Of a DNA stretch of 64,000 nt, positions 26,469 to 36,603 are shown one piece after another (within the stretch, counting starts at the first letter, position 1; every line of letters starts with the position of its first letter). A program made the translations under genes and the position numbers. Origin of the DNA: Synechococcus sp. HK01-R (GTDB taxonomy: Bacteria; Cyanobacteriota; Cyanobacteriia; PCC-6307; Cyanobiaceae); contig NZ_CP059059.1 of assembly GCF_014217855.1 (NCBI RefSeq), positions 682,001-746,000 of the forward strand. The letters run 5' to 3'. The notes under the pieces were generated by a model. That model worked only from the letters and a program-made list of their open reading frames with translations. It was not told where the DNA came from and did not search any database.

Positions 26469-28307
26469 ATGGCACGATCCGGCCTCGGCAATCGCAACAG
26501 CTCGCGTAGCAGCCAGTCGCGCAACAGCCAGTCGCGCAGCAGCGGCCTCAACCAGCAGCCCGTGGTGCTTCTAGGAGTGGTGCTGGTGTTCTGCGGCGCA
26601 ATGCTGGCTCGCCTCACCTTGCTGCAGGTGTTCGAGGGGGCCCATTACCGGGAGCTGGCGGATGAGAACCGAATCCGCCTTGTGCCCCGTTCCCCGATCC
26701 GCGGACGTCTGCTCGATCGCGAGGGACGAGTTCTGGCGTCCAGCAAGCTCACCTATTCGCTTTACCTGGAGCCGCGGTTGGTGAGTGACCGCCAGTGGCC
26801 CGATCTGCGCGATCGCCTGGCGACATTGCTCAACCTTTCGGCTGCTGAGCTCGATCAGAGGCGTGGTCAGGGGGTGGATCGGGATGGCTACCGGATCACC
26901 CTGGGCACGGATCTGACTTCGGAGCAGGTGCTGCGTTTCCGCGAGCAGGCGCTTGGGTTGAAGGGGGCCCAGGTGGATGTGGACATCCTGCGCTCCTATC
27001 CCTACGGCACTCTGGCGGCCCATGCTCTCGGTTACACCCAGCCGATCACTGAGCAGGAATACAAACAGCTTTCCGACAAGGGCTACAAGATCCGTGATCG
27101 CATCGGACGCACCGGCGTCGAGGCCGCCTACGAACGTCAGCTGCGGGGCAAATGGGGTGGTCAGATGCTCGAGGTCAATGCCATGGGCGAGGTGCAGCGC
27201 AGCCTCGGCGATCGGCCGTCTGTGGCCGGCAAGGACCTCACGCTCACGCTGGATCTCGATCTTCAGAAGGTGGCGGAGCAGGCTTTGGCGGACAAACCAG
27301 GGGGAGCGATTGTGGCCATGGATCCCCGCACTGGCGCTGTGCTGGCTCTAGCCAGCAAACCCAATTTCGATCCCAACTTCTTTTCCAAGCTGGTCACCAC
27401 CCAGAAGGAGTACGACGCTCTCTTCTCCAATCCGGCTAAACCGCTCCTGAGCAGGGCGATGAATCCGTATGACCCTGGCAGCACCTGGAAAGCGGTGACG
27501 GCTATGGCCGGGATGGAGTCCGGTAAGTTCCCCCCTGAAACGAAGTTGCAGACCGCTGCCTGCATCACCTACGGCGGTCACTGCTTTCCCGATCACAACG
27601 GAGCCGGGTTCGGCCTGATCGGTTATGCCGATGCCCTGCGCTTCTCGAGCAATACCTTCTTCTATCAGGTGGGTGTTGGGGCTGGTTCCAAGGCCCTGAA
27701 GAAGGCCGCCACCGCCCTTGGCTTTGGTGGCAAAAGTGGCATTGAGATCGGCTGGGAGGAGAGCGTTGGTCTTGTGGGTGATCAGGATTGGGCCGCGGCT
27801 GGCCGTGGCTGGGCGAAGCCAGGCACCACCCCCTGGATCCCGGAGGATATGGCCAGTGCGTCGATTGGGCAGTCGGTGGTGCAGATCACTCCTCTGCAGT
27901 TGGCGCGGGCCTACTCCGTGTTTGCCAATGGCGGTTGGCTGGTTACACCTCACCTGGCTGATCAGGGTCTCGACTGGACCAGTCCCTCCCGTCGCACCAA
28001 GGTGGCGATGAAACCCTCCACCCTCGCCAAGATTCGCGAAGGCCTGCGCAAGGTGGTCTCTGATGGCACGGGTGCCGGTTTGAACGGGCCTGGCATTCCT
28101 CCCGCTGGTGGCAAGACGGGAACAGCGGAAGACAGCACCGGCGGCCCGGACCACGCCTGGTTCGCCACCTATGCGCCCTATCCGGAAGGCCAGATCGTGA
28201 TTGTGGCCTTCGCCCAGAACACCCCAGGTGGTGGCTCCGTCCATGCCCTTCCGATGGCCAAGAAGGTCATGGAGGTCTGGAACCGCAAGCGTGGGGCTAG
28301 GCCCTGA
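26469..28307 (+). CDS. ftsI: Penicillin-binding protein (FtsI/PBP2 class B transpeptidase)
   Basis: Septal peptidoglycan transpeptidase. It has a basic Ser-rich cytoplasmic start, one membrane helix (VVLLGVVLVFCGAMLARLTL), a PBP dimer domain, then the transpeptidase with motif SxxK (PGSTWKAVT), SxN (SSNTFFYQ) and KTGTA (GGKTGTAEDS). At 612 residues it fits class B PBPs. The N-terminus has an imperfect 15-bp repeat (SQSRNSQSRSS). The assignment to FtsI over another class B PBP is likely but not proven. Confidence 0.9.
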   Translation: MARSGLGNRNSSRSSQSRNSQSRSSGLNQQPVVLLGVVLVFCGAMLARLTLLQVFEGAHYRELADENRIRLVPRSPIRGRLLDREGRVLASSKLTYSLYLEPRLVSDRQWPDLRDRLATLLNLSAAELDQRRGQGVDRDGYRITLGTDLTSEQVLRFREQALGLKGAQVDVDILRSYPYGTLAAHALGYTQPITEQEYKQLSDKGYKIRDRIGRTGVEAAYERQLRGKWGGQMLEVNAMGEVQRSLGDRPSVAGKDLTLTLDLDLQKVAEQALADKPGGAIVAMDPRTGAVLALASKPNFDPNFFSKLVTTQKEYDALFSNPAKPLLSRAMNPYDPGSTWKAVTAMAGMESGKFPPETKLQTAACITYGGHCFPDHNGAGFGLIGYADALRFSSNTFFYQVGVGAGSKALKKAATALGFGGKSGIEIGWEESVGLVGDQDWAAAGRGWAKPGTTPWIPEDMASASIGQSVVQITPLQLARAYSVFANGGWLVTPHLADQGLDWTSPSRRTKVAMKPSTLAKIREGLRKVVSDGTGAGLNGPGIPPAGGKTGTAEDSTGGPDHAWFATYAPYPEGQIVIVAFAQNTPGGGSVHALPMAKKVMEVWNRKRGARP

Positions 28308-28323
28308 TTCAGAGGGGTGTTGA

Positions 28324-29469
28324 TCAGGCGGCGCTGATCTGATCGGCTTTGAGCACGCCCCGGTAGTAGGTGCGCAGTTGCTCGGTGGCACCGGCCCACC
28401 CCCAGCGCTCGGCTTCGCTGCGCGCGGAACGGCGCAGGGCTTGCCGTTCGAGATCGTTGCCAAGTAAGCGCTGGGTGGCGTTGATCAGGCTCGCGGCTCC
28501 ACCGTCAGCGCCATCGGGCTCGTAGAGGCAGCCGTTGATGCCATCGCTGATGATGTCAGGGATGCCGCCACGGTTGGCACCCACCACCGGGCAACCGGCG
28601 GCCATCGCTTCCAGCAGCACGAGGCCGAGGGTTTCGGTGCTGGAGGGGAACAGGAAGGCGTCGCCGCTGGCGTAGGCGCTGGCCAGCTCTTCACCAGCCA
28701 GGTAGCCCACGAAGGTGGTGGCGGTTCCCTCGAAATGGCGTTCAAGCTGCTGGCGGTGGGGGCCATCGCCCACGAGGGCCAGGCGTGTATCCGGCAGGGC
28801 TTCCAGCACGGGCTTGATGCGCTCGATCTGCTTTTCTGCGGAAAGGCGACCCACGTAGAGCAACAGGGCGCCACGATCATCGTGTTCACCAAGCAGGCGG
28901 CGACGCATGTCGGCCTGACGCAGCTCCGGACGGAACAGATCCGTGTCGACCCCGCGCTGCCAGAGGGCGGTGTGTTGGATGCCCTTCTCACTCAGCTCTT
29001 TCACCATGGCGGTGGACGTGCAGAGGTTGAGTTCTGCTTGGTTGTGGGCGGCTTTGAGCAGTTCCCAGAGCAGGGGCTCGAGCATGCCCATGCCGTAGTG
29101 CTCGAGGTATTTGGGTAAGTGGGTGTGGTAACTAGCGATCAAGGGGATCGACTTGTTTTTTGCCAGCCAGATGCCTCCAAGCCCGAGCACAGCCGGATTC
29201 ACCACGTGCACCAGATCCGGTTGGAAAGCGTCGATGGCTTCCGACACGGCAGGCCTGGGCAAGGCAAGCTTCAGCTCGGGGTACAGGGGCAGCGGCATGG
29301 CCGGCACTCCCATGACCCGAGCACCCATGTAGTGGCTGGGCGCTCCCTCCGGACAGAAGACCAGGACTTCATCGCCGGCATCCACCAGGTGTTTCACCGT
29401 TTTGGTCAGACGGGTCACGATCCCATCCACCTTCGGCAGAAACGTTTCGGTGAAAAAGGCGATCTTCAC
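28324..29469 (-). CDS. sqdX: Sulfoquinovosyltransferase SqdX
   Basis: GT4-family glycosyltransferase that moves sulfoquinovose from UDP-sulfoquinovose to diacylglycerol, giving the sulfolipid SQDG of photosynthetic membranes. It starts with MKIAFFTETFLPKVDGIVTR. A VNPAVLGLGGIWLAK segment, HTHLPKYLEHYG, and the late FPSSTETLGLVLLEAMAAG donor-binding region are characteristic. The length is 381 residues. It follows sqdB by 28 bp, so the two form an operon. Confidence 0.94.
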   Translation of the reverse strand: MKIAFFTETFLPKVDGIVTRLTKTVKHLVDAGDEVLVFCPEGAPSHYMGARVMGVPAMPLPLYPELKLALPRPAVSEAIDAFQPDLVHVVNPAVLGLGGIWLAKNKSIPLIASYHTHLPKYLEHYGMGMLEPLLWELLKAAHNQAELNLCTSTAMVKELSEKGIQHTALWQRGVDTDLFRPELRQADMRRRLLGEHDDRGALLLYVGRLSAEKQIERIKPVLEALPDTRLALVGDGPHRQQLERHFEGTATTFVGYLAGEELASAYASGDAFLFPSSTETLGLVLLEAMAAGCPVVGANRGGIPDIISDGINGCLYEPDGADGGAASLINATQRLLGNDLERQALRRSARSEAERWGWAGATEQLRTYYRGVLKADQISAA

Positions 29470-29497
29470 GGGTTAAACGGGCGTGCAGGGGGAACGT

Positions 29498-30694
29498 TCA
29501 GGCCTTGACCCCGATCGCTTCTGCCTGTTTGTTGGTCCAGGCTGACACGCAGGGGATGCGCTTGCGGTCGCAGCGGTCGGAGTAGCGGGTGGCAATCTCC
29601 ACCACTTCCTTGAGCAGGCCGTCATCAAGGGTGGTGGGGTTCAGACCCAGCTCGATGAAGCAGCGGTTGTCCACGATCAGGTCGTTTTCCACGGCCTCGT
29701 TGCGAGGGTTAGGCAGGTGGTTGATCTCAGCGCCAGTCAGCGCGGCCACCTTCTTGGCTAATTCACCCACTTGATGGCTTTCGGTCATCTGGTTGAAGAT
29801 CTTCACCCGTTCTCCCTTGGATGGAGGATTTTCGAGCGCCAGCTGCACACAGCGCACGGAGTCGCGGATGTGGATGAAGGCGCGGGTTTGGCCGCCGGTT
29901 CCGTGGACGGTGAGTGGGTAGCCGATGGCTGCCTGCATCAGGAAGCGGTTGAGCACCGTGCCGTAGTCGCCGTCGTAATCGAAGCGGTTGGTCAGACGTG
30001 GATCGCGGTCCGTTGCATCGGTGTTGGTGCCCCACACGATCCCCTGGTGGAGATCGGTGATTCGTACCAGATCGTTTTTGTTGTAGTAGAGGAAGAGCAG
30101 CTGATCGAGCGTCTTGGTCATGTGATAGACGCTGCCCGGGCTGGCGGGATGGAGGATTTCTTCCTCAAAGCGGCTGCCATCAGGTTGGGGCACCTCAACC
30201 TTGAGATATCCCTCGGGGATCGTGGCGCCCCGATGGGAGCCATAGCCGTAGACGCCCATGGTGCCGAGGTGCACCACATGGATATCCAGACCGCTCTCCA
30301 CGATGGCGGCCAGCAGGTTGTGGGTGCCATTGACATTGTTGTCAACGGTGTAGCGCTTGGTAGCGCTGCTCTTCATGGAATAGGGAGCGGCCCGTTGTTC
30401 AGCGAAGTGCACCACGGAGTCGGGCTTTTCTTCGATCAGCAGATCGAGCAGCCGCTGATATTCATGGGCGATGTCCATGTGCACGAAGCGCATGGGCCTG
30501 CCGCCGGTCTCCTGCCAGGCCTGAAGGCGTACGCCGATGCTGGTGATTGGTGTGAGCGACTCGACTTCGAGATCGATGTCGATCTTGCGGCGGCTGAGGT
30601 TGTCGATGATCACGACCTCATGGCCCTGATCCGCCAGGTTCACAGCACACGGCCAGCCACAGAAGCCGTCACCGCCGAGAACGAGAACTTTCAC
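29498..30694 (-). CDS. sqdB: UDP-sulfoquinovose synthase SqdB
   Basis: Makes UDP-sulfoquinovose from UDP-glucose and sulfite. It is an extended SDR with GGDGFCGWPCAVNLADQGHE, which carries the Gly-rich nucleotide loop, and the long region TPITSIGVRLQAWQETGGRP. The catalytic-type YGSHRGATIPEG, YHMTKTLDQLLFLYYNK and WGTNTDATDRDP are typical of SqdB. At 398 residues the length is normal. It is the first gene of the sqdB-sqdX pair. Confidence 0.96.
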   Translation of the reverse strand: MKVLVLGGDGFCGWPCAVNLADQGHEVVIIDNLSRRKIDIDLEVESLTPITSIGVRLQAWQETGGRPMRFVHMDIAHEYQRLLDLLIEEKPDSVVHFAEQRAAPYSMKSSATKRYTVDNNVNGTHNLLAAIVESGLDIHVVHLGTMGVYGYGSHRGATIPEGYLKVEVPQPDGSRFEEEILHPASPGSVYHMTKTLDQLLFLYYNKNDLVRITDLHQGIVWGTNTDATDRDPRLTNRFDYDGDYGTVLNRFLMQAAIGYPLTVHGTGGQTRAFIHIRDSVRCVQLALENPPSKGERVKIFNQMTESHQVGELAKKVAALTGAEINHLPNPRNEAVENDLIVDNRCFIELGLNPTTLDDGLLKEVVEIATRYSDRCDRKRIPCVSAWTNKQAEAIGVKA

Positions 30695-30752
30695 CCCAAA
30701 CTCCTGCTGAAGCGTGCGAGCCGCTGATCTGGGGCAAGCTACTACAGGCTTT

Positions 30753-30920
30753 TCAGCTGATGGCCACGGAGACCGCCATCAGGGCCACCACAAGCACGGC
30801 GCCGGCCATGATCAGCAGGCGGGAGGCATTGCTGCGGCTGGATGATTCAGCCATCACTTCCATTCGCGGTTCTTTTGCGAAGGCATTCAGGCGGCCGCCG
30901 TCTTCTTGGGTGACCTGCAT
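30753..30920 (-). CDS. Ssl1498-family light-harvesting-like miniprotein
   Basis: A 55-residue protein from ATG at 30920: MQVTQEDGGRLNAFAKEP followed by a polar stretch and one membrane helix (LLIMAGAVLVVALMAVSVAI). The GGRLNxFAxEP signature matches the Ssl1498 family, which resembles single-helix light-harvesting-like proteins. An in-frame ATG 15 bp upstream is possible but less fitting. It lies upstream of the sqd operon on the same strand. The role is likely in the thylakoid membrane but not established. Confidence 0.75.
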   Translation of the reverse strand: MQVTQEDGGRLNAFAKEPRMEVMAESSSRSNASRLLIMAGAVLVVALMAVSVAIS

Positions 30921-31010
30921 GGCCAGGCATTGCATCTGAGCAGGAACCTATGGGCGCAGGCCTGTTCTGGTGCGCATCTGCCACGCAGCTTCATGGCCAG
31001 TGATCGTTCG

Positions 31011-31838
31011 TTACTTGACCTGGCCGGTGGTGGGTGAGCTCGCTGAGGCGTCCTGGCGCAGAGGCAGGCGTCCGGCTATGCGGGCCCATCGGCCTGCCTG
31101 CACGGCAGCAGCCATCGCTTCGGCCATGGTGGCGGGATCCCCCGCCAGGGCAATGGCGCTGTTCACGAGCACGGCATCGGCACCCATCTCAAGGGCCTGG
31201 GCCGCTTCGCTGGGTACACCGATTCCTGCATCCACCACGACAGGCACGCCAGCGTTTTCGATGATCAGGGCAATGTTGGCCGCATTGCGCAGCCCTTGGC
31301 CTGAGCCGATCGGTGAGCCAAGGGGCATCACCGTCGCGCATCCCACCGCCTCGAGTCGTCGGGCCAGCAACGGATCGGCATTGATGTAGGGGAGCACGGT
31401 GAAGCCCTCCTTCACCAGCTGCTCTGCGGCCTCGAGGGTTCCGAAGGGATCGGGCAGGAGGTGGCGGCTGTCGGGGATCACCTCCAGCTTCACAAAGTTG
31501 TTGTCTTCCTGGCCGGCAAGCTTGGCCAGCTCCCGGCCGAGGCGGGCAACCCGGACCGCTTCCTGGGCTGTGGTGCAGCCGGCGGTGTTCGGCAGCATCC
31601 AGATTCGAGACCAGTCGATCGCCTCCATCAGGCCGGCATGGCCTTCGGCTACGGCCTGCACCCGACGCACCGCGACGGTGACCATGTCACAGCTTGAGCG
31701 CTCGAGACTGGCCTGCATCGTGGCCAGATCCGGGTATTTGCCCGTCCCGGTGAACAGACGGCTCCTGAAGGCGCGGCCTCCAATCAAGAGCGGGTCGTCG
31801 TTCAGCTTTGGCTTGACGGGCTGTGGGGTCGGATCCAT
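31011..31838 (-). CDS. thiG: Thiazole synthase ThiG
   Basis: Makes the thiazole moiety of thiamine from 1-deoxy-xylulose phosphate, glycine imine and ThiS-bound sulfide. The TIM-barrel features are [20 protein letters not shown], the catalytic Lys in [10 protein letters not shown], and [21 protein letters not shown] with [16 protein letters not shown]. At 275 residues from ATG 31838 it matches the family; longer in-frame starts to 32024 exist but would overlap the divergent gene. No TPP riboswitch was seen. Confidence 0.94.
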   Translation of the reverse strand: MDPTPQPVKPKLNDDPLLIGGRAFRSRLFTGTGKYPDLATMQASLERSSCDMVTVAVRRVQAVAEGHAGLMEAIDWSRIWMLPNTAGCTTAQEAVRVARLGRELAKLAGQEDNNFVKLEVIPDSRHLLPDPFGTLEAAEQLVKEGFTVLPYINADPLLARRLEAVGCATVMPLGSPIGSGQGLRNAANIALIIENAGVPVVVDAGIGVPSEAAQALEMGADAVLVNSAIALAGDPATMAEAMAAAVQAGRWARIAGRLPLRQDASASSPTTGQVK

Positions 31839-31930
31839 GGGCTTGCGGCGGATTGGTGTGAGAACCGGATCAGGGAGCGTTCCCATCGGATCGGATGGCT
31901 CTACCGTGCGCCCATCATCCATTTCTATGC

Positions 31931-32452
31931 ATGCCGATTCCAGTCGCCGTGGATCTGCCGGTAGAGACTCCGGTGGTCTTTGAGAACCAGCTGCCCCTGG
32001 ATGCCTCCCAGCTGGCTTTGCCAATGGTGCTTGAGGGGTCTGTCGAGAATTTCGATCCGATCGCCCGTGCAGCCTCCCTGGCAGCCGCGATGCCCCGCCA
32101 GTGGTGCGGCTCTTACCGCTCCTTTGAGGGCGGCGGAAAGCTGCCGGTGCAGGTGACGCTGGCCAGTGTGCAGCCCTTCGGTCAGATGGTGGCGGTGCGT
32201 GGCGACATGCGGATCGGCGAGGTGACCACGGCGGTGCAGGGCAACCTCAACGCCAAATCAGACCAGCTGGATCTGCTGCCCCTGTCCGATCAGCTCACCG
32301 CCGGCCTCGAGCCAGGCGGTGCTTTTTTGGGATTGCAGGGGGCAACCCTCGCCGGTTGGATGGCTCCGCGGATGACCAACCCTGGTGGTCGCTTGCACCT
32401 TGCGGCCAGTTGCCCGGCTTCAGAATCCCTTCCCGTTCGCGGCCTCTGGTGA
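31931..32452 (+). CDS. Conserved cyanobacterial hypothetical protein
   Basis: A 173-residue protein from ATG at 31931 ([20 protein letters not shown]). It has no clear signal peptide. The central part [18 protein letters not shown] is followed by repeated beta-like stretches ([18 protein letters not shown]), so a small beta-barrel domain is likely. I recognise no named family. It is divergent from thiG and its last 33 bp overlap the convergent Ycf37-like gene. Confidence 0.65.
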   Translation: MPIPVAVDLPVETPVVFENQLPLDASQLALPMVLEGSVENFDPIARAASLAAAMPRQWCGSYRSFEGGGKLPVQVTLASVQPFGQMVAVRGDMRIGEVTTAVQGNLNAKSDQLDLLPLSDQLTAGLEPGGAFLGLQGATLAGWMAPRMTNPGGRLHLAASCPASESLPVRGLW

Positions 32453-32995
32453 ATTGCCGCTTTCAGGCTTACGGCTCAAGCGCTGTTCAATCCGCTTGAG
32501 CCGTTTTTTGGCTGTTCCATTGTTGGGTTCGAGGCTCAAGCAACGCCGATACAGCTCAGCAGCCTCTTCCGGTTGCAGGAGACGCTCTTGGGCGAAGGCC
32601 AGATTGTTGAGGGCGACGGGATAGTCGGCCTTGGCCTGGAGGGCTGATTTGTAGTGCTTCACAGCTGCCTGAAAGTCCTTCTGGGCTGCGAGCGAGAATC
32701 CCAAGGCGTTCTCCACCAGGGCTCGAGCTTCATCCGGTTCTCCGGAGAGTCGTTTCAGGGCTTGTCTCAGATTGGCGGTGGCCTGGGGATAGAGGCGTTT
32801 GCGCAGCTGAACGGAGGCAAGCTCATAGAGCTGACCTGCATCACGCGATGACGCAGCTCCGTCCTGTTCAAGGCGGATGAGGGAAAGCTCATCACGGCGC
32901 ACACGCAAGAGCTGGCGACCGACCACGACAGCCACGATCGCCAGCAGTGCAATCAGACCCAGCAGGTAGGTCTGCGGAACGAGGATGTCCATCAC
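32420..32995 (-). CDS. TPR protein, Ycf37-like
   Basis: A 191-residue protein with an N-terminal membrane helix (YLLGLIALLAIVAVVVG), then a basic stretch and about three tetratricopeptide repeats (AVKHYKSALQAKADYPVALN, AAELYRRCLSLEPNNGTAKK). The layout matches Ycf37, a cyanobacterial and plastid factor for photosystem I assembly, but TPR proteins are easily confused. It follows rplT after 26 bp on the same strand. Confidence 0.65.
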   Translation of the reverse strand: MMDILVPQTYLLGLIALLAIVAVVVGRQLLRVRRDELSLIRLEQDGAASSRDAGQLYELASVQLRKRLYPQATANLRQALKRLSGEPDEARALVENALGFSLAAQKDFQAAVKHYKSALQAKADYPVALNNLAFAQERLLQPEEAAELYRRCLSLEPNNGTAKKRLKRIEQRLSRKPESGNSPEAANGKGF

Positions 32996-33021
32996 GAAGG
33001 GCTCCTCGGATCAGTTTGAGC

Positions 33022-33369
33022 TCAAGCCTTGGCGGCCTTCACCACAGTGGTGAAGGTGCCGGGATCGGCCACGGCGAGTTGGGCAAGCATTTTGCGATTG
33101 ATGCGCACATCGGCCTTCTTGAGACCACCGATCAGACGGCTGTAGCTCAGACCGTTCAGGCGGGCCGCAGCATTGATGCGGGCAATCCAGAGGCGGCGGA
33201 AATCGCGCTTGCGACGACGGCGATCACGGTAGGCATTGCAGAGAGCCTTCATGACCCGCTGATTGGCGGTACGGAACAGGGTTCCGTTGCTGCCGCGGAA
33301 TCCACGGGCTAGGCGGAGGATCTTGTTGCGACGCTTGCGGGCGACGTTGCCTCTCTTGACGCGGGCCAT
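33022..33369 (-). CDS. rplT: 50S ribosomal protein L20
   Basis: A 115-residue, highly basic protein that starts [20 protein letters not shown], the classical L20 N-terminus, with [20 protein letters not shown] and [16 protein letters not shown] typical of the family. It binds 23S rRNA and is needed early in 50S assembly. It lies 42 bp after rpmI, as in most bacteria. infC is not beside it in this window. Confidence 0.98.
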   Translation of the reverse strand: MARVKRGNVARKRRNKILRLARGFRGSNGTLFRTANQRVMKALCNAYRDRRRRKRDFRRLWIARINAAARLNGLSYSRLIGGLKKADVRINRKMLAQLAVADPGTFTTVVKAAKA

Positions 33370-33411
33370 TCGGGTAAGAAATCAGAATCGAACGTTGAGA
33401 TGCCTTGGAAT

Positions 33412-33609
33412 TCAGGCGTAGGGCATCATCAGGGCCACACGATCTTCATCGGTGCGGTCCACAACAGCCTTCGTGCCCAGGTGGCGCTTCAGCTTCGGGC
33501 TCTTGTGATCGAGCAGGTGGTTGCGGAAGGCCCGGCGACGCATGAATTTGCCAGTGGCCGTCGCCTTGAACCGCTTTGCGGCAGCTTTGCGGGTCTTGAG
33601 CTTGGGCAT
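33412..33609 (-). CDS. rpmI: 50S ribosomal protein L35
   Basis: A 65-residue basic protein starting [20 protein letters not shown], with [19 protein letters not shown], typical of L35. The ATG at 33609 was chosen because it gives the exact family start; the frame is open further upstream into the divergent gene. It leads the rpmI-rplT pair. Its promoter must lie within the 57-bp gap to the divergent SpoIID-like gene. Confidence 0.97.
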   Translation of the reverse strand: MPKLKTRKAAAKRFKATATGKFMRRRAFRNHLLDHKSPKLKRHLGTKAVVDRTDEDRVALMMPYA

Positions 33610-33666
33610 GTCTCTGGCTGCGCGTGGCACAAACGACAACAATACGCCCTCAACCTCCCCCCATCC

Positions 33667-35250
33667 ATGCCACGCCTTTCTGCAGCTCTGAGGCAGGGAT
33701 CGATCCTGCAGGCACTCCTGCTCATCGCAGCGGTTGCAGGCGGTTGCCGGGCCCAGGAGCTGCAGGCACCGCCCCCGATGGAGTCCCCCGTCGAGCGGCC
33801 GACCCACCGCGTGGTGGCGCAGCCGCCCTCAGCGCGGAAGGATCGGCTCTGGGTGGCCCTCGAGGACCATCTCGGACGTCGTGCTGGCCAGGGGGCGCCG
33901 GCGCCCCTGTTGACCCTGCAAAGCGCGGGAGTCGCTCCGCTGGTGTTGCGGTCTCCAGGGATCAAGGAGCCGTTGCAAACCGCTGCTCGTCTCCGCTTCA
34001 GCTGGCGTTCGGTCCCCCGCCAAGCGCCATTGGAGCTCGCGCGTCAGGTGGCTGGACCCTTTGCCAGTTTTGAATCCGCCGAGCGGGTGGCCACCCGCTG
34101 GCGCGGCCAGGGGGTGCAGGCCCTGGTGGCCCATCCCAATGAATGGGAGGTATGGGCTCCTGAAGCAGCGCTGCCGCTCCCGGATGTTCCTGTCCGTCGG
34201 GTGAGGGAAACGTTGACGATGTCCATTCAGCCTGTGCTGGAGGGGGCCAAAGGTGGCCGAACGCTTCAGGGACCTCTGCTGATTGAGGCCCCTGACGGTC
34301 TGCGCTGGAAGGGGGGCGTGATGCGCGGACCCTTCCGGCTCCAGGCGGATGCCTATGGCAGCTGGACATTGCTGGAGCAGGTGCCCTTGGAGCGTTATTT
34401 GGAAGGGGTGGTGCCCCATGAGATCGGAGCCGGCTCGCCCGCGGCGGCACTCGAGGCCCAGGCTGTGCTGGCCCGCACCTGGGCGCTTGCCAACAGCCAT
34501 CGTTTCGCGATCGATGGCTATCACCTCTGCAGCGACACCCAGTGCCAGGTGTACAGCGATCCTCGGCAGGCCGGGGCATCGGTGCGTCAGGCGATCAAGG
34601 CCACGGCTGGTCAGGTGCTCCAGTGGCAGGGTTCGCCGATCAGTGCCGTTTATCACGCATCCAACGGTGGGGTGATGGCGGGAGTGAACGAGGCCTGGGC
34701 GATGCCATCTGTGCCTTATCTGCGCAGCCAGGCTGATGGTGGCAAGGCCTGGACCGGGTCCGTGCTCGTCCCCGTTCCGAATCAGGCAGCGGTCGAGGCC
34801 TTGCTGAAGAGAACAACTGGCGCCTATGGCTCCGGACATCCCCGCTTCCGCTGGACCCGCACCTACAGCGCGGCTCAACTGCAGGGGGCCTTGGCTGCTC
34901 AGGCGCCCCGCCTTGGGGTGGTGCAAGGGGTCAGCGTGCTGGAGCGGGGTCCGAGTGGTCGGGTTTTGGCCTTACAAGTGGTTGGAGATGGTCCTGGCTC
35001 ACCCGTGGTGCTGCGACTGGATGGGATCCGCCGCAGCTTGCGCCGTCTTCCCAGCACCTTGATGGTGGTGGAGCCTGCTGGTGCAGGGGTCTGGCGTTTC
35101 CGGGGCGGTGGTTTCGGCCACGGGGCCGGTCTCTCCCAGGCTGGAGCGATTGATCTGGCCCGTCAGGGCTGGTCGGTGGAGCGCATCCTGCAGCACTACT
35201 ACCCCGGCACAACGCTTGTTCCTCTGTCGGCTCTCAGGAAGGCCCCTTAG
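33667..35250 (+). CDS. SpoIID/LytB-domain protein, probably an exported lipoprotein
   Basis: A 527-residue protein. The N-terminus has a hydrophobic signal ending [14 protein letters not shown], a good lipobox with Cys after AGG. A SPOR-like part ([19 protein letters not shown]) is followed by a SpoIID domain with [31 protein letters not shown] and [14 protein letters not shown], and the late [20 protein letters not shown]. In spore formers SpoIID cleaves denuded glycan strands; in cyanobacteria relatives are assumed to act on cell wall. The ATG at 33667 directly precedes the signal. A glycosyltransferase follows after 24 bp. Confidence 0.85.
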   Translation: MPRLSAALRQGSILQALLLIAAVAGGCRAQELQAPPPMESPVERPTHRVVAQPPSARKDRLWVALEDHLGRRAGQGAPAPLLTLQSAGVAPLVLRSPGIKEPLQTAARLRFSWRSVPRQAPLELARQVAGPFASFESAERVATRWRGQGVQALVAHPNEWEVWAPEAALPLPDVPVRRVRETLTMSIQPVLEGAKGGRTLQGPLLIEAPDGLRWKGGVMRGPFRLQADAYGSWTLLEQVPLERYLEGVVPHEIGAGSPAAALEAQAVLARTWALANSHRFAIDGYHLCSDTQCQVYSDPRQAGASVRQAIKATAGQVLQWQGSPISAVYHASNGGVMAGVNEAWAMPSVPYLRSQADGGKAWTGSVLVPVPNQAAVEALLKRTTGAYGSGHPRFRWTRTYSAAQLQGALAAQAPRLGVVQGVSVLERGPSGRVLALQVVGDGPGSPVVLRLDGIRRSLRRLPSTLMVVEPAGAGVWRFRGGGFGHGAGLSQAGAIDLARQGWSVERILQHYYPGTTLVPLSALRKAP

Positions 35251-35274
35251 AGTCCCGGCATTCTGGGATGCTTC

Positions 35275-36600
35275 ATGGCCGTGGCCGCAGTGACTGGCGA
35301 TCACCGACGCGGCAAGACGGCCCTGTTCCTAGCTGCCTGTGGCTGTGCTGGAGCGGCGCCCCATTGGTTGGACCCCGCCCGCAGTCTGCTGCCGGCGATC
35401 ACCCTCGCCGTGGTGCTGGGTGGCTATGGCTTGCGAACCGTGCTGCGAGGACGCGGTGCGGCATCTGTTGACCCAGGCAGTGCAACCAGGCCTCTGGACA
35501 CCGGCAGCTGGCCTGCGGTGGATGTGGTTGTGGGTGCCCGTGATGAGGAGGCTGTGATCGCTCGGCTGGTGGAACGGCTAGCGGCTCTGCGGTATCCCGC
35601 TGACAGGCTCAGCTTCTGGGTGGTGGATGACGGCAGTCAGGACCGCACTGGGGCGATTCTTGACGGGTTGCAGCAGCAGCATCCCCAACTGCGGGTGCTG
35701 CACCGTCCACGCGGAGCCGGTGGCGGCAAGTCGGGTGCGTTAAATGCCGTGCTCAAGCAGCTTCAGGGCGACTGGTTGCTGGTGCTGGATGCCGATGCTC
35801 AGCTTCAGGAGGACGTGCTCGAGCGCTTGTTGCCGTATGCGCTGGGTGGCGGCTGGTCGGCCGTGCAGTTGCGCAAGGCGGTGGTCAATGCGGGTCAGAG
35901 TCTGCTCACGCGCGTTCAGGCCATGGAAATGGCCCTCGATGCCTTGATTCAGCAGGGGCGTTTGCTGGGTGGCGGCGTGATGGAGCTGCGCGGGAACGGC
36001 CAGCTGCTTAGCCGTCGCAGCCTTGAGGCCTGCGGAGGTTTCAACGAAGACACGGTCACTGACGATCTCGACCTCAGCTTTCGCCTCCTGACCGAGGGAT
36101 CTCGGATCGGCCTGCTCTGGGATCCACCTGTTCAAGAGGAGGCTGTTGAGTCGGTGCCGGCGCTCTGGAAGCAGCGGCAGCGCTGGGCTGAAGGAGGTCT
36201 TCAGCGTTTCTTCGATTACTGGCCCCAGCTGTTGTCGAGTCGGTTGAGCCCGAGTCAGCGTCGTGACCTCGCCTGTTTCTTTCTGCTCCAGTACGCCCTG
36301 CCGGTGGTCTCGTTCGCCGATGCACTCACCAGTGCGGCGACTTGCACGATGCCGGCCTACTGGCCCCTGTCGATCGTTGCGTTCAGCGTGTCGGGTCTGG
36401 CCTACTGGCGTGGGTGCCGTCGGCCGAGCGAAGGCCCGGAGCTGCCGAGCCCCGAGCCCCTGTCACTGCTGCTGGCGATTGCCTACTTAGGCCATTGGTT
36501 TGTGGTGATTCCTTGGGTGAGTGCTCGGATGGCCCTGTTCCCGAAGCGGCTGGTTTGGGCGAAGACCAGCCACCGGGGCGAGGCGACGGTCGAGGCCTGA
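35275..36600 (+). CDS. Family-2 membrane glycosyltransferase, possible glucosyldiacylglycerol synthase
   Basis: A 441-residue processive-type GT2 enzyme. The catalytic signature is complete: VVDDGS near residue 120, LDADA, TDDLDLSFRL, and QRQRWAEGG. Membrane segments lie at the N-terminus and in the C-terminal third (YWPLSIVAFSVSGLAYW, LLAIAYLGHWFVVIPW). The architecture resembles cyanobacterial MgdA, which makes monoglucosyldiacylglycerol, the precursor of galactolipids, but cellulose-synthase-like polysaccharide enzymes share it. The gene symbol is left blank for this reason. It follows the SpoIID-like gene. Confidence 0.75.
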   Translation: MAVAAVTGDHRRGKTALFLAACGCAGAAPHWLDPARSLLPAITLAVVLGGYGLRTVLRGRGAASVDPGSATRPLDTGSWPAVDVVVGARDEEAVIARLVERLAALRYPADRLSFWVVDDGSQDRTGAILDGLQQQHPQLRVLHRPRGAGGGKSGALNAVLKQLQGDWLLVLDADAQLQEDVLERLLPYALGGGWSAVQLRKAVVNAGQSLLTRVQAMEMALDALIQQGRLLGGGVMELRGNGQLLSRRSLEACGGFNEDTVTDDLDLSFRLLTEGSRIGLLWDPPVQEEAVESVPALWKQRQRWAEGGLQRFFDYWPQLLSSRLSPSQRRDLACFFLLQYALPVVSFADALTSAATCTMPAYWPLSIVAFSVSGLAYWRGCRRPSEGPELPSPEPLSLLLAIAYLGHWFVVIPWVSARMALFPKRLVWAKTSHRGEATVEA

Positions 36601-36603
36601 ACC

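Noticed and set aside
31839-31930. TPP riboswitch upstream of thiG
   Set aside because: The conserved CTGAGA-type core and ACC-rich second arm are not visible in the gap.
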